The position numbers and the translations under genes were made by a program. A stretch of DNA of 61,123 bases from Acidobacteriota bacterium (GTDB taxonomy: Bacteria; Acidobacteriota; Blastocatellia; Pyrinomonadales; Pyrinomonadaceae), in contig RFGC01000041.1 in NCBI GenBank assembly GCA_003697135.1, positions 1 to 61,123 on the forward strand. Reading direction: 5' to 3'. Below the pieces are notes generated by a model that worked only from the letters and a program-made list of their open reading frames with translations, was not told where the DNA came from and did no database searches. This document shows, one piece after another, positions 6,717 through 15,118 of the stretch (within the stretch, counting starts at the first letter, position 1; every line of letters begins with the position of its first letter).

Positions 6717-8104
6717 TGAAAAAGATGAACGAAGAAGATTTTCGCTTTTTGGAAAAATACAACAAACCGGGGCCAAGATACACTTCGTATCCGACTGCTC
6801 CGATGTTTTCAGAAAACTTCACGGCAGACGATTTTATTTCGGAAATCATCGAGACGAATAAAGATGAAAACGCAAGTCCGATTTCTCTTTACTTTCATTT
6901 TCTCTTTTGCGCCAAGCTTTGTTACTTTTGCGGATGCAACATGCGCATAACGTCCGACCGCAATTTGATCGCAAGGTATAACGACTATCTAAAGCGTGAA
7001 GTTTTGTTGATTAAGAAATTTCTTTCTAAAAAACGAAAAGTTGCCCAAATGCATTGGGGCGGCGGCACGCCTTCTTATCTTTTGCCCGATGAAATCAAGG
7101 ATTTCGGGGAATTCATCAGAGCAAACTTCGAGTTTTCCGCCGATGCGGAAATCGGCGTTGAGATTGATCCGCGCGGGCTAACAAAAGAGCACATGGAAGC
7201 TTTTCGCTCCGTCGGCTTTAACAGAATTTCGATGGGTGTTCAGGATTTCGATCCGAAAGTTCAACGCGCAATCAATCGAATTCAAACAGAAGAAATAACA
7301 AAGCGCGCAATTGATTGGGCGCGTCAACTGGGCTTTGAAAGCGTCAACATTGACTTGATTTACGGACTACCACATCAAACACTTGAAAGTTTTAGCATCA
7401 CCGTTGACAAAACAATTCAGATGTCGCCCGATAGAGTTGCCGTCTTCAACTATGCTCACGTTCCTTGGCTCAAAAAGCATCAAAAGCTCATCAAAGCCGA
7501 AGATTTACCGAAAGCAGAAGAAAAGCTGAAAATCCTGAAGATGACAATAGAAAAAATGACTTCGGCCGGATACGAATATATCGGCATGGATCACTTCGCA
7601 AAATCAACCGATGAACTCGCAATTGCGCAGAAAAATAATTCCCTGCATCGGAATTTTCAAGGTTATTCCACCAAGGCCGGATGCGATGTTTATGCATTTG
7701 GAGTTTCTGCAATCAGCCAATTTGAGAACATTTATGCACAGAATACAAAGGATTTGAAAGAGTATTTTGAAAGAATTGGCGCTGGACGCCCGGCTACAAA
7801 AGTCGGCTACCGAATGAGTGCTGATGACCGTATTCGCAAAGAAACGATTATGCAACTGATGTGTCACCTAAAAATTGACAAACGCAAAATCGAGCAAAAG
7901 TTCGGAATTCGCTTCGATGAATACTTTGCCGATTCAATCACGCAACTTGAAACATTCATCGCCGATGGTCTCGTAGAGAACAAAAAAGATGAAATCCGAG
8001 TTAAGGAATACGGCAAATTCGTTATCCGCAATATCGCAATGTGCTTTGACGCATATTTGCAAAAAATCATGGCTGAGAAACCTATCTTTTCTAAGACCGT
8101 TTAA
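6716..8104 (+). CDS. hemN: Oxygen-independent coproporphyrinogen-III oxidase (radical SAM)
   Basis: 462 residues. Oxidatively decarboxylates two propionates of coproporphyrinogen III to vinyl groups without O2, using SAM and a [4Fe-4S] cluster. Signatures of true HemN rather than HemW: N-terminal GPRYTSYPTAP, SLYFHFLFCAKLCYFCGCNM with the cluster motif C-x3-C-x2-C followed by the extra Cys, HWGGGTPSYL, FNRISMGVQDF, NIDLIYGLPHQT, YIGMDHFAK and a C-terminal HemN domain (residues about 360-430). ATG 6716 is chosen (AAGGAG 9 bases upstream); the longer TTG start at 6698 would lie in the ribosome site. Last gene of the operon. An anaerobic enzyme here says heme can be made at low oxygen; an oxygen-dependent HemF may exist elsewhere. 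Confidence 0.95.
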   Translation: MKKMNEEDFRFLEKYNKPGPRYTSYPTAPMFSENFTADDFISEIIETNKDENASPISLYFHFLFCAKLCYFCGCNMRITSDRNLIARYNDYLKREVLLIKKFLSKKRKVAQMHWGGGTPSYLLPDEIKDFGEFIRANFEFSADAEIGVEIDPRGLTKEHMEAFRSVGFNRISMGVQDFDPKVQRAINRIQTEEITKRAIDWARQLGFESVNIDLIYGLPHQTLESFSITVDKTIQMSPDRVAVFNYAHVPWLKKHQKLIKAEDLPKAEEKLKILKMTIEKMTSAGYEYIGMDHFAKSTDELAIAQKNNSLHRNFQGYSTKAGCDVYAFGVSAISQFENIYAQNTKDLKEYFERIGAGRPATKVGYRMSADDRIRKETIMQLMCHLKIDKRKIEQKFGIRFDEYFADSITQLETFIADGLVENKKDEIRVKEYGKFVIRNIAMCFDAYLQKIMAEKPIFSKTV

Positions 8105-8190
8105 GCAAACACAACACTTGGCCAGCGGTTTGGAATCACCTTAAAGTTTTCTTCTGACTTAACTCTGGAATCGTCAACCTTTTTAAGGAA

Positions 8191-8721
8191 CTATTGCTTA
8201 GCCTTTTTCCTAGAAGAGTTTTTAGTTGGCTGTTTAGTTTTGAATGACTTTTTCTGAGATACTTTTGTTTTTTTGTTTATGGGATGAGATAATGTCCAGT
8301 AATTTTTTTCATCATCGCCTCCGGGCAAGCACGTCCAATCGTTAACCTTTTCCCCCAGTTTTACATTGTTTCTGCGAATCAACACAACTTGTTGTGAAAA
8401 GGCAGTCTCTTCGGCACATCTCTCTTTTTTCACTTCGCCACCTATTGCTATAACAGTCGCTTCAATATCATCGTAGTAGTAATGAACAACTTCCCCGCTC
8501 CCAATTTCTCGGACTACTTTACACTTGGGTAAAATATCCATCACCAACTCTTTGCTCGCGTCACCTTTGGTGTATCTCAAAACACATTTACCATCTTTTT
8601 CCAACAAAACGAAAGAATAAGGCAAGTTCTTTATCTTGAAACTATCTACAATTTCCTGACCTAATGACAATGCAGGTAAGAACATTATCATCAAAGCACA
8701 TAACACCTTGCTAACCTTCAT
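8191..8721 (-). CDS. Small exported protein of unknown function
   Basis: 176 residues. The ATG at 8721 has GGGAG 8 bases upstream and begins a clear signal peptide (MKVSKVLCALMIMFLPALSLGQ); the longer frame from 8742 lacks a ribosome site. The mature part has a short beta-rich stretch (SFVLLEKDGKCVLRYTKGD, VVHYYYDDIEATVIAIG), four or five cysteines that could form disulfides, and a strongly basic Lys/Ser/Thr-rich tail. I recognise no family. It is convergent with hemN (86 bases between stops, no clear hairpin) and upstream of it lies prmA-era on the same strand. Confidence 0.65.
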   Translation of the reverse strand: MKVSKVLCALMIMFLPALSLGQEIVDSFKIKNLPYSFVLLEKDGKCVLRYTKGDASKELVMDILPKCKVVREIGSGEVVHYYYDDIEATVIAIGGEVKKERCAEETAFSQQVVLIRRNNVKLGEKVNDWTCLPGGDDEKNYWTLSHPINKKTKVSQKKSFKTKQPTKNSSRKKAKQ

Positions 8722-8868
8722 GTTCTTATCTCCCAAAACCAAACTTGATGAGAACGCATAATCCGATTATAAACACTCAGATTTCCACCTGTTACTCTGT
8801 TTCCATCCCAAAGTTTTTGAAACTGAATTATGATCGGCATAAAAAATAACAAAGCCAAGGATAACTTA

Positions 8869-9810
8869 TCAACACTTAAACCTAACTTTTATCGAAATCC
8901 ACTCCCCTAGGGTTTCTACCGATGTGTTGTGTTTTCTGAGTCTCTCTTCTATCGCTTTCCTTTGCTCTCTCAGAATCCCAGAAAGCACGAGAAATTTTCG
9001 GGATTTTTCGATAAGCAAAGGTAGAATCGGCAATATAGTTTCAAGAGTTAGATTCGCGCAAACGAAATCAAACGAAGAACTTTCAGCCGAAGTTTCGGGA
9101 GCATCATTAACAGAGCCAACATAAAACTCGATGTTGTTCGTTCTGTTCAGTTCTGCGTTCTTCTTTGCTTGCGCGATAGCCTCTTGATCAATATCACAAG
9201 CAACGATTTTCGAGTTCGGAGAAATCTTCGATGCGGCAATTGCTAAGATTCCTGTTCCAGTTCCAACATCGAGAAAGCTCATGCCGGGCGCGAAAAATTG
9301 CTCAATGGCTTTAAGGCAAAGCTGAGTTGTCTCGTGAGTCCCAGTCCCGAAAGCCATTCCCGGTTCGATATAAATTACCTCTTTGGAAGTAGCAGTTTTC
9401 CCTCTTCTCCAACTCGGCATGATGATAAATTTTGCTGTTTCAACAGGCTTCCAATGCTTTTTCCAAACTCTAAGCCAGTCTTTATCGGCAATCGAAAAAC
9501 ATTTAACACTTTTAATCAATGAGCCTTCATCAAAGCCGTAAATCTTCAGTGCTCGTTGAATGAACGGTAAAACGGCCGCTTTTCTAATGGTTAGGTCTTG
9601 AAAATACGCCCTAATCGAAACAATCTCACTTTCTGATGCTTTCAATGATTTGCTTTCAACAATTTCAACAGAAGGTAGATTTCCAAGAATTTTAGTTACT
9701 TCCGTTCCACATGCTCCTGCTTCGTTCAAGCCAAATTCGACTGCTTCAACTGCTTCTTCAGATGCCTTCACTTCGACAACGCGCCAAAGTTTCTTAGCCT
9801 TCGTCTGCAT
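8869..9810 (-). CDS. prmA: Ribosomal protein L11 methyltransferase
   Basis: 313 residues, the family length. Trimethylates ribosomal protein L11 using SAM. The N-terminal substrate-recognition domain (WRVVEVKASEEAVEAVEFGLNEAG) is followed by a class I methyltransferase domain: YIEPGMAFGTGTHETTQLCL, the SAM loop LDVGTGTGILAIAA, VACDIDQEAI and CANLTLETI. The start is placed at ATG 9810, which matches family N-termini; a TTG at 9849 overlapping the era stop (TTGA) is an alternative that would add 13 residues and couple the two genes. Transcribed after era. Confidence 0.93.
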   Translation of the reverse strand: MQTKAKKLWRVVEVKASEEAVEAVEFGLNEAGACGTEVTKILGNLPSVEIVESKSLKASESEIVSIRAYFQDLTIRKAAVLPFIQRALKIYGFDEGSLIKSVKCFSIADKDWLRVWKKHWKPVETAKFIIMPSWRRGKTATSKEVIYIEPGMAFGTGTHETTQLCLKAIEQFFAPGMSFLDVGTGTGILAIAASKISPNSKIVACDIDQEAIAQAKKNAELNRTNNIEFYVGSVNDAPETSAESSSFDFVCANLTLETILPILPLLIEKSRKFLVLSGILREQRKAIEERLRKHNTSVETLGEWISIKVRFKC

Positions 9811-9845
9811 CGTTGTAAAATCTCTCAAACCTTGAGATCGAGATT

Positions 9846-10757
9846 TCAACCGCCGATCCCTATTTCGTCAAGTTTATATTCAAGGTTTCGCCAGTTTTCA
9901 TAGACCTTCACGAAAAGTTCCAAATATACATGTTTGCCGAGTAATCTTTCGATTTCAAGTCTCGCTTTTGTGCCGATTTCCTTTATCTTTTTGCCATTTT
10001 CGCCAATGATTATTCGCTTTTGTGAATCTTTTTCGACCAAAATGGTGCAATAAATCTTTGTTACTTTTTCATCTGATTCGTCAAATCTTTCAGTAATCAC
10101 TGCCGTGACGTAAGGAAGTTCATCTCTGGTTGATTCAAGAATTTTCTCTCTCACGATTTCTGCAACCAAGATGCGCAAAGGCTGATCGGTTAATTCATCT
10201 TCCGCAAAGATCGGCTCACCTTCAGGCAAGCGCCTGATTATTTCCTTGAGCAAAATATCAACCTGAAATCCCTTACGAGCAGAAATCGGGATTATTTCCT
10301 CGAAGTTGTATTCCTTTGAGTAAAACTCTATCAAAGGCAAAAGTGTAGCTTTATTCTTGAGTTTATCAACCTTGTTAAGAGCCAGAATAGCCTTTTTTCC
10401 TGAATCTTTTACAAGTTGCAGGACAAACCTATCGCCATTGCCAGTTGTAACGGAAGCGTCACGAATTAAAACCAACAAATCCACCGATAGAATCGCATCC
10501 ATAACAGCAGTCATCATGCGCCTATTGAGCAAGTAACCGGGTTTGTGAATTCCGGGCGTATCAACAAAAATTATCTGTCCTTCGTTTGGAATCGTAACAA
10601 TACCTTTTATCTTATGCCTCGTAGTTTGTGGTTTATCGGAAACAGCGGCAATTTTTTCACCGACCAGATAATTCAAAAGCGTGGATTTACCTGCATTGGG
10701 TCGCCCTATCAGGGCAACATAACCGCAACGAAAACTTTTCTCGCTCATAAAAAGCAT
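9846..10757 (-). CDS. era: GTPase Era
   Basis: 303 residues. Essential GTPase that binds the 3' end of 16S rRNA and assists 30S assembly. G domain: G1 GRPNAGKS, G2 region TTRHKIKG, G3 DTPGIHK, G4 NKVD, G5 ISARKG; C-terminal KH domain with RIIIGENGKKIKEIG and RLEIERLLGKHVYLELFVKVYENWR. ATG 10757 has GAGAG a few bases upstream; ATG 10748 (MSEKSF) is an equally possible start, and the longer frame to 10784 is not favoured. prmA follows after 35 bases, giving a ribosome-biogenesis pair. Confidence 0.96.
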   Translation of the reverse strand: MLFMSEKSFRCGYVALIGRPNAGKSTLLNYLVGEKIAAVSDKPQTTRHKIKGIVTIPNEGQIIFVDTPGIHKPGYLLNRRMMTAVMDAILSVDLLVLIRDASVTTGNGDRFVLQLVKDSGKKAILALNKVDKLKNKATLLPLIEFYSKEYNFEEIIPISARKGFQVDILLKEIIRRLPEGEPIFAEDELTDQPLRILVAEIVREKILESTRDELPYVTAVITERFDESDEKVTKIYCTILVEKDSQKRIIIGENGKKIKEIGTKARLEIERLLGKHVYLELFVKVYENWRNLEYKLDEIGIGG

Positions 10758-10888
10758 TATACTCTCGGAACAACCAAAAAGCACTGAATCGTCTTAATTT
10801 GCTTCAATAAAAGATTTCCAATGATTTCTCTGCTTTAATGTGTTCGCAATAAAAACGGAACGGTTTTAAAGCAGTGATACCAGCTATT

Positions 10889-10901
10889 CGTTATCAGACG
10901 C
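10889..10901 (+). repeat. Interspersed element CGTTATCAGACGC, single copy
   Basis: Exact copy of the 13-bp element in the 169-base gap between the DUF58 gene and era. The rest of the gap holds no hairpin or promoter that I can defend. Other copies of the family lie at 13632, 13761, 47981, 48050, 48114, 55895, 55930, 55969 and 55997. Confidence 0.85.
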
Positions 10902-10926
10902 AATGAGTCTTTTGCTCAAGGTGCTT

Positions 10927-12249
10927 TCAGAGCAATGCCTTTTCTTTGACTTTCAAATAAGTTTCAATCAATCTGGGGGCAAGTGTTGGGATAGTGACAT
11001 CGAGAGCCAATCCGCCAATTGATTCAACCATTTTAAGTGCGGTTTCTCTTTGAAGCACGATTTCTTCAGCGGCAGATTGGAAAAACAGTTCGTCTAAAGT
11101 TGTTGGTGTCGTAGCCAAAGCAGAATGAAGGTCTCTATCGCCAACCGTCACGACTAAAGGCAGATGACGTGGGCGCAAGAGTTTCAAGGCATTCAATAAT
11201 CTCTGAGAAGCATCCTTATCAATCAAATCTGTAAGCACGACCACCAAGGCACGTTTTTTGATGTTTGAGGTGATAAATCTAAAAGCTCTTGAGTATGAAG
11301 GTTCAATGATCTCAGGCTCTAAATCATACAGAGCTTCTAAAGCTGAATCTATATGCCTGATGCCTTTGCTTGGTGCGATAAAACGTTTGATTTTTCTACC
11401 AAAGACCAGAAGGCCCGAATTATCACCGACGCGAGCAGCCATCAGCATTAAAGCAAGGCTGGCATGAATGGCAATGTCGAATTTTGTTTCGTTCTCTATT
11501 CTGCCAGTCATCAAGCGTCCTGAATCTACAGCGATTAGCACGGTTTGGTCTCGTTCGATCTGGTATTGTTTTGTTATGAGCTTTGCTTTTCTTGCCGTTG
11601 CCGTCCATGATATGTGCCTTAACTCATCGCCTTGAACATAATCTCGCAAAGATTCAAATTCTCTGCCCTCACCTCTTTTGAGGATTTTTCGCTCGGTGAC
11701 AACAAGATTTTGTCTTCCTAAGGCTTTATGAAATATCTCTCTTGCACGCAAGATGCTTGGATAAACTTTTACGGATTCTTGCTTGTTCAGGTAAGTTTGA
11801 CACCACACAAGCCCAAGATTCGATAAAAAGCGAACCGCAGTTAAACCAAACTCATACCGACCACGCTTAGGTGAAACTAGTTCGTAGCATACTTTTGCGT
11901 ATCTGTGTGGTTCTATCCTCAACTTTGCTTCCCTTTTGCCGATTAGCTGCATTTGCGGTGGATATTCATCTTTGATATGAACAAATAGAGTTCTGCTGGA
12001 ATCGTTCTCTACTACAAGGTAAACGGTTGTTTTCTCACCGATAGCAAAGCGCTTTCCGAATTCCCGATGGATTTTCACACCTTTAATTTTCTTTCGGCTA
12101 GTGAAGTAATCAACAAAAGCGGCGACAAAGAGCAAAGCATCGTAGACAAAAATCGTTGTTTTGACAATCGGAAATTGCCAGAAAAGTAGTGGCAAGATCA
12201 ATCCTAAACAGAGAAGAGAGTAGAAAAGATTCGAGAAAACAAACTTCAT
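10927..12249 (-). CDS. DUF58 family membrane protein (MoxR-associated VWA-like)
   Basis: 440 residues. Two N-terminal membrane helices (about residues 7-50), an extracytoplasmic-type beta-rich region, then the DUF58 signature around residues 200-245 (RGEGREFESLRDYVQGDELRHISW.ATAR) and a VWA-like fold with LIAVDSGRLM and VVVLTDLID. Proteins of this family are usually encoded next to a MoxR AAA+ ATPase and are thought to act as its substrate adaptors in envelope or stress functions; no moxR is present here. It starts three bases after the stop of the zinc-ribbon protein gene, so the two form an operon. Precise function is unknown. Confidence 0.85.
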   Translation of the reverse strand: MKFVFSNLFYSLLCLGLILPLLFWQFPIVKTTIFVYDALLFVAAFVDYFTSRKKIKGVKIHREFGKRFAIGEKTTVYLVVENDSSRTLFVHIKDEYPPQMQLIGKREAKLRIEPHRYAKVCYELVSPKRGRYEFGLTAVRFLSNLGLVWCQTYLNKQESVKVYPSILRAREIFHKALGRQNLVVTERKILKRGEGREFESLRDYVQGDELRHISWTATARKAKLITKQYQIERDQTVLIAVDSGRLMTGRIENETKFDIAIHASLALMLMAARVGDNSGLLVFGRKIKRFIAPSKGIRHIDSALEALYDLEPEIIEPSYSRAFRFITSNIKKRALVVVLTDLIDKDASQRLLNALKLLRPRHLPLVVTVGDRDLHSALATTPTTLDELFFQSAAEEIVLQRETALKMVESIGGLALDVTIPTLAPRLIETYLKVKEKALL

Positions 12250-12252
12250 GAT

Positions 12253-13083
12253 TCATCTAATAAAACTGGGAGTTGATTGTGAAGCGTCTGAGCTTGGCGA
12301 TTGTGGTTCTAGGTTGTTGATGTAATATACTTTCAAATCTCTTTCACTAGCTATTAACCACCTATTGTTAGTCTTTACAAGCTTCATCTCTTGTTGCACA
12401 GCGCCAGTAGAAATTTTTTGCGGACTTTTCATTACCCACATCTTATCAAAAACAACCATGGCAAGCTGTTCAGAATCGAGCGATATTTGCAAATTTTGCA
12501 CTTGAATTGAAATACTATCGTATTTCTGGTAAGCCCTGATTCTATCGGCTCTGACGTGATTTTTGTCCTTGTTGCTTTCGGTATAGTAAATTTCTAGAGT
12601 ATCGGTGTAAAAAGCAAGATGAGCTTCTAGGTTTTTATTTGAATTTGTTGCGGCCCAATTCGCTAGTGTTTCAGCAATCTCATTTTTTATCTTTTCCATC
12701 GTTTCTGGACTTATGGAATTATCATTTCGTTTGGTAGAAATACCAACCTGCTTTGGAACAACGGCTTGCTCGGATGGTGATTCTGACCTGCTACGTAGAA
12801 GGACAAATGCTCCAAGAACCAAAACTGTTAACCCAATCAGACCTAGAAAGAGAAATTTTCTATTGGAATTTTTGATGGCTTGAGTCGGCAAGGCGGTATG
12901 CGCTTTGTTTGTCAACTCTAAATTAAGAATGCTCAGATCAACAAGCGTAGCATCTTCAGGATTTGTTGTGTCAGAAGCCTTCTCCCGAAGAACTTTAGCA
13001 TCAACCAGTGCAGTGCCATCTGTAAGACAAAAATTCAGTGTTTCATCTGAATAAGAAGAGTAGCACTTCGGGCAAACCTTCAT
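12253..13083 (-). CDS. Zinc-ribbon / single-TM / NTF2-like protein
   Basis: 276 residues. Residues 1-27 are a Cys-rich motif (CPKC...FCLTDGT: Cys 4, 7 and 19, with Asp 22 a possible fourth ligand). After a linker there is one membrane helix (about residues 92-111, FLFLGLIGLTVLVLGAFVLL), then a C-terminal domain (about 150-255) with the pattern of SnoaL/DUF4440 NTF2-like folds (WAATNSNKNLEAHLAFYTDTLEIYY, RWLIASERDLKVYY). Topology is presumably ribbon in the cytoplasm and NTF2-like domain outside. The protein at 49761-50636 has the same N-terminal module with a different outer domain. Forms an operon with the DUF58 gene. Function unknown. Confidence 0.75.
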   Translation of the reverse strand: MKVCPKCYSSYSDETLNFCLTDGTALVDAKVLREKASDTTNPEDATLVDLSILNLELTNKAHTALPTQAIKNSNRKFLFLGLIGLTVLVLGAFVLLRSRSESPSEQAVVPKQVGISTKRNDNSISPETMEKIKNEIAETLANWAATNSNKNLEAHLAFYTDTLEIYYTESNKDKNHVRADRIRAYQKYDSISIQVQNLQISLDSEQLAMVVFDKMWVMKSPQKISTGAVQQEMKLVKTNNRWLIASERDLKVYYINNLEPQSPSSDASQSTPSFIR

Positions 13084-13210
13084 CGCCGAGTATTATATCA
13101 AGAAATTATGACTCTAGTAAGCACCTCTTAGAAAAAAATCCTAAATCGAAATGTCAAAGTGCTGAAATTTTTTGCTTGTGACGGAGCAAAAGCTATGCGG
13201 AAACAAAAAA

Positions 13211-13287
13211 TGGTGGCGGGGGGGAGACTCGAACTCCCAACCTTGGGGTTATGAATCCCACGCTCTAACCAGTTGAGCTACCCAGCC
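13211..13287 (-). tRNA. tRNA with CAU anticodon (elongator Met, or Ile2)
   Basis: Read on the minus strand from 13287, the 77 bases fold as a cloverleaf: acceptor GGCTGGG/CCCCGCC, D arm GCTC/GAGC with AACTGGTTA loop, anticodon arm TGGGA-TTCATAA-CCCCA, T arm GGGAG-TTCGAGT-CTCCC, discriminator A and encoded CCA (13213-13211). The anticodon CAU and the elongator-like body fit tRNA-Met; a tRNA-Ile modified by TilS to read AUA has the same anticodon and cannot be excluded. Two mismatches are visible: U4 against C69 in the acceptor and A31 against C39 closing the anticodon stem. It is not the initiator, whose anticodon stem carries three G-C pairs with a different loop context. Confidence 0.88.
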
Positions 13288-13473
13288 AACCAAAAACCTA
13301 TTATAAATTCAGCACCGAAAACGTCAAGTCCACACAAATACTACTCACAACAAATCCAAAATAACTAAAAACGTAGCATAAGCCTGCAGTTTCAGCATTA
13401 GTCAGTGATCACCTCGACCGCCTAAAATGGTTAGAGATGTTGCACACACAAAACAACAATAACTTTATTGTTT

Positions 13474-13515
13474 GGAAGTTCCAGCAACAAACTTGGAAGC
13501 TCCAGCAACAAACTT
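13474..13515 (+). repeat. 21-bp tandem duplication in the 13288-13856 gap
   Basis: The 21-base unit at 13474-13494 (GGAAGTTCCAGCAACAAAC plus TT) is repeated immediately at 13495-13515 with one change (GGAAGC). It lies in the 569-base non-coding gap between the tRNA and menC, whose only other recognisable content is the CGTTATCAGACGC elements further right. A 61-codon open frame across the unit (13437-13622) has no recognisable feature. Confidence 0.7.
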
Positions 13516-13631
13516 CCTGTCCGGCCTGCTGTTTCGATAAAAAGTTTCCTTGTTTACTTCTCGTTTACTTCTTGCTTGATTCTTGTCTAAGTCGCTGTTT
13601 CAATGGAAAAAGCATCATATAAAGCCTGAAA

Positions 13632-13773
13632 CGTTATCAGACGCGCTTTTGAAATTATGTATTTGATTTGAAACGACCTCCAACATGAAATTTGTCCTAG
13701 CATCAAGTTTGACATCCAACCTAACACTTAGGACTATCAGACACAACTTCACCTAACACTCGTTATCAGACGC
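13632..13773 (+). repeat. Interspersed element CGTTATCAGACGC, two exact copies and one degenerate copy
   Basis: Exact copies at 13632-13644 and 13761-13773; a decayed copy (CTATCAGACAC core) at 13732-13744. The last two are each preceded by CCTAACACT (13718-13726-region and 13751-13759-region), so the ancestral unit may be longer than 13 bases. They fill the gap upstream (in map order) of menC. Confidence 0.85.
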
Positions 13774-13856
13774 AAATCAAAGTGGTGGGAAAGTAGAAAA
13801 TAAAAGCTTCTAGGCAAAATTACTTAAGACCTCTGAAGACGTTTCAGCAAAGGCTG

Positions 13857-14966
13857 TTACTGAATCAGCACTCTTCTGGTAGCTATTTTGTTAATTCTAT
13901 CTTCTTTAATTCGGAATCCGATGCCTGCTGATTCGGGAGCTATTATCGTTCCTCTACTTGTGACTTCTACTTCTGGCTCGATTATGTCTTCGTGCCAGTA
14001 TCTTTTGCTCGCAGAGACATCTCCGGGTAAGGTGAATCCTTCCAGTGTGGAAATAGCAATGTTGTGAGCACGTCCGATGCCAGATTCTAACATACCACCA
14101 CACCAAACCGGAATGCCTCGTTCTCTGCAAACTCTTTCAACAAGCTTTGATTGTGTATGCCCACCAACTCGCCCGTTCTTGATGTTGATTATCTTGCAAG
14201 CACCTAATTCAATCGCTTTGCAAGCATCTTCAGGCGAGCGAATTGACTCATCGAGGCAAATCGGAGTTTTGATCTGTTTCTGCAATTTTGCATGATCGAG
14301 CATATCATCGTATGCAAGAGGTTGCTCAATCATCATTAGGTTAAAATCATCTAGTTTCTTGAAAAGCTCGATGTCTGAAAGTGAATATGCAGAATTCGCA
14401 TCACCCATCAAGTTGATTGAACCAAATCTCTCACGTATTTTCTTTATAATCTCAAAATCCCAACCGGGGGCGATTTTCACCTTGATTCGCTGATAACCTG
14501 CTTGCAGTTCTGTCTCTATCTTTTCAAGGAGTTTCTCCACAGAATCTTGAATTCCAATTGAGACTCCGCAAGGAATTTCTTTTCTAACACCGCCCAGATG
14601 TCGCCAAAGAGGCACATTCAGCATCTTTGCTTCCAAGTCCCAACAAGCAGTTTCTAGTGTTGCCTTCGCCATGCGATTTCCTCGAACTCGCCTCATCAAG
14701 TCCCATACATCAGCGGCTGAATTTATTTCTTTACCGATGAGCATTGGAGCTAGAACCTTTTCAATTACAACCCAACAAGACTCAGTCCATTCTTCACAAT
14801 AAGAAGGCAACTCACCAGCAGTGCATTCGCCCCAGCCCTCTGTTCCGCTTTCATCAACAACGCGAGCCAAAATAATTCTTCTCTTTTCGGTTCTACCAAA
14901 ACTTGTTTGAAAGAAATGCACTAATGGAAGTTCTATCTCGATTAGCTCAACCTCGGAGATTCTCAT
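13857..14966 (-). CDS. menC: o-Succinylbenzoate synthase (enolase superfamily)
   Basis: 369 residues. Dehydrates SHCHC to o-succinylbenzoate in menaquinone synthesis; relatives in the same subfamily racemise N-acylamino acids. Enolase capping domain at residues 1-125 (EVELIEIELPLVHFFQTSFG), then the barrel with catalytic Lys in KVKIAPG, metal ligands in MGDANSAY (Asp), IEQPL (Glu) and LDESI (Asp), the second catalytic Lys in IIKNGRVGG, and CGGMLESGIGRAHNIAI, LPGDVSASKRYWHEDI near the end, which are typical of the OSBS branch. ATG 14966 is chosen (MRISEVEL); the ATG-less extension to 14975 adds little. It stands alone, without other men genes nearby, so substrate specificity rests on motifs only. 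Confidence 0.85.
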   Translation of the reverse strand: MRISEVELIEIELPLVHFFQTSFGRTEKRRIILARVVDESGTEGWGECTAGELPSYCEEWTESCWVVIEKVLAPMLIGKEINSAADVWDLMRRVRGNRMAKATLETACWDLEAKMLNVPLWRHLGGVRKEIPCGVSIGIQDSVEKLLEKIETELQAGYQRIKVKIAPGWDFEIIKKIRERFGSINLMGDANSAYSLSDIELFKKLDDFNLMMIEQPLAYDDMLDHAKLQKQIKTPICLDESIRSPEDACKAIELGACKIINIKNGRVGGHTQSKLVERVCRERGIPVWCGGMLESGIGRAHNIAISTLEGFTLPGDVSASKRYWHEDIIEPEVEVTSRGTIIAPESAGIGFRIKEDRINKIATRRVLIQ

Positions 14967-15062
14967 CGCAACCAAAAATTTAAGAGTAATTTAACAAGTT
15001 TGAATTTACAAAAGCCTAAGTGAGTTTTTTGGTCATTTACCTTAAAAATGATGCTTTTTCGA

Positions 15063-15090
15063 TTGAGATTCTAATAGTTTCGTGTAAAAT
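15063..15090 (+). promoter_or_regulatory. Probable sigma-70 promoter of the LVIVD/FG-GAP gene
   Basis: TTGAGA (15063-15068), 16-base spacer, TAAAAT (15085-15090), about 28 bases upstream of the ATG at 15119, with AAGGAG at 15105-15110 as ribosome site. Sequence match only. Confidence 0.45.
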
Positions 15091-15118
15091 AAAGGTCGGT
15101 TTAGAAGGAGCAACAAAC

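Noticed and set aside
13211-13287. Calling the tRNA a pseudogene because of two mismatches
   Set aside because: All arms, loop landmarks (TTCGAGT, CAU anticodon) and an encoded CCA are intact, so I list it as functional with a note.
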